From a virus: DNA of 26,003 nucleotides. Positions 25,720-26,003 of this stretch are shown here, piece after piece. Position 1 is the stretch's first letter. Each line of letters begins with the position of its first letter. The translations under genes were made by a program, and so were the position numbers. The stretch lies in the IMG/VR virus record IMGVR_UViG_3300013131_000219, positions 1 to 26,003 of that record; one strand, written 5' to 3'. The notes beneath the pieces are model-generated. The model made no database searches. It saw only the letters and a list, made by a program, of their open reading frames with translations, and was not told where the DNA came from.

Positions 25720-26003
25720 TTCAGCACCTTCGCAATTTCTTGTAACAACCAGATTTTCGGGGCGAACCAGACCATGAAGAACTCAGGCAAGGCAACTGTT
25801 GTTGGTACACCAAAGATTGTTAGAGAGATTGCTGCTGCAATCCACACCAAGACATGATCTTGTCCTTCGTCCTCGGCTCTTTTAGCTATTCTGTTGGCGT
25901 AATAGACTGTGAAGGCAAGCATGGCGATGCCGCACAGCACACCGAAGGTAAGCGTTACCCGACCATACATCACATACTGGTAGGCCAGATCAGGCAGTTG
26001 CTC
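25716..26003 (-). CDS. Two-helix membrane protein (probably 5' partial)
   Basis: The frame stays open to the right window edge (EQLPDLAYQY before the VMYGRV), and neither GTG 25973 nor ATG 25970 has a ribosome binding site, so the gene probably starts outside. It has a helix at VTLTFGVLCGIAMLAFTVYYA, then a charged loop (NRIAKRAEDEGQDH). A second membrane span follows (VLVWIAAAISLTIFGVPTTVAL) and a hydrophobic end (EFFMVWFAPKIWLLQEIAKVLK). It is an inner-membrane protein of the early region with unknown function; holin- or exclusion-like roles cannot be separated. Confidence 0.65.
   Translation of the reverse strand, partial: EQLPDLAYQYVMYGRVTLTFGVLCGIAMLAFTVYYANRIAKRAEDEGQDHVLVWIAAAISLTIFGVPTTVALPEFFMVWFAPKIWLLQEIAKVLK

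Noticed and set aside
1-26003. tRNA genes, insertion sequences, integrase or att sites
   Set aside because: I saw no cloverleaf, transposase, recombinase or terminal inverted repeats; a dedicated scan would be needed for weak tRNA-like sequences.

Overview
The window is a fragment of a double-stranded DNA tailed bacteriophage (Caudoviricetes) or closely related prophage. Almost every base is coding, gene ends overlap (ATGA, TGATG, TAATG), and there are two converging blocks: virion and lysis genes on the + strand (1-11464) and DNA replication plus small early genes on the - strand (26003-11491). The host is Gram-negative, since there is a nested spanin pair with an LPGC lipobox. Base composition is moderately GC-rich by eye. 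I cannot name the host genus from sequence alone, and I see no integrase, terminase, portal or capsid gene here.

+ strand, 1-8889: a run of late virion genes, probably tail appendages. It holds small beta-rich structural proteins, a protein with about sixteen 20-residue repeats (2299-3669), a GTG-started 58-residue gene (3659-3835), a tail protein (3811-4740), and a set of modular appendage genes (4740-8889). Two of the latter share the same N-terminal tag, and parts of two look AT-richer than the rest, as expected for exchanged receptor-binding modules. 8945-11464 is the lysis and end-of-operon region: an anchored membrane protein, a small Zn-ribbon protein, an M15-family endolysin, small membrane proteins (holin candidates), Rz with Rz1 nested in it, and tiny genes ending in a 12-codon gene for MACKKKGGGKKK. 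A symmetrical hairpin at 11465-11488 separates the two converging transcription units.

- strand, read right to left: a cluster of about fourteen small early genes (26003-22241), most unrecognised. Next come a DUF6378 protein, a family A DNA polymerase of the Leu762 type, an HNH nuclease, a RecB/Cas4-like PD-(D/E)XK nuclease, a VRR-NUC nuclease and an SNF2-type helicase. After a promoter with a palindrome in its spacer come a 134-residue conserved phage protein, a putative ssDNA-binding protein, an HTH protein, a primase-helicase (prim-pol plus DUF927), a zinc-ribbon protein and a flavin-dependent thymidylate synthase ThyX. Together they form a largely self-contained replication, recombination and dTMP-supply module.

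The most unusual items are: a CxxC-x4-CxxC insertion in ThyX with a variant signature motif; the lysine-rich 12-codon gene at the late terminator; a duplicated intercistronic element built on TTTACGTTTC (23334-23457); a 31-unit hexanucleotide array coding Gly-X in which variation is almost confined to one base (24757-24945); a + strand terminator inside the - strand operon (19184-19216); and promoter spacers containing inverted repeats. No stretch longer than 300 bases lacks a gene.
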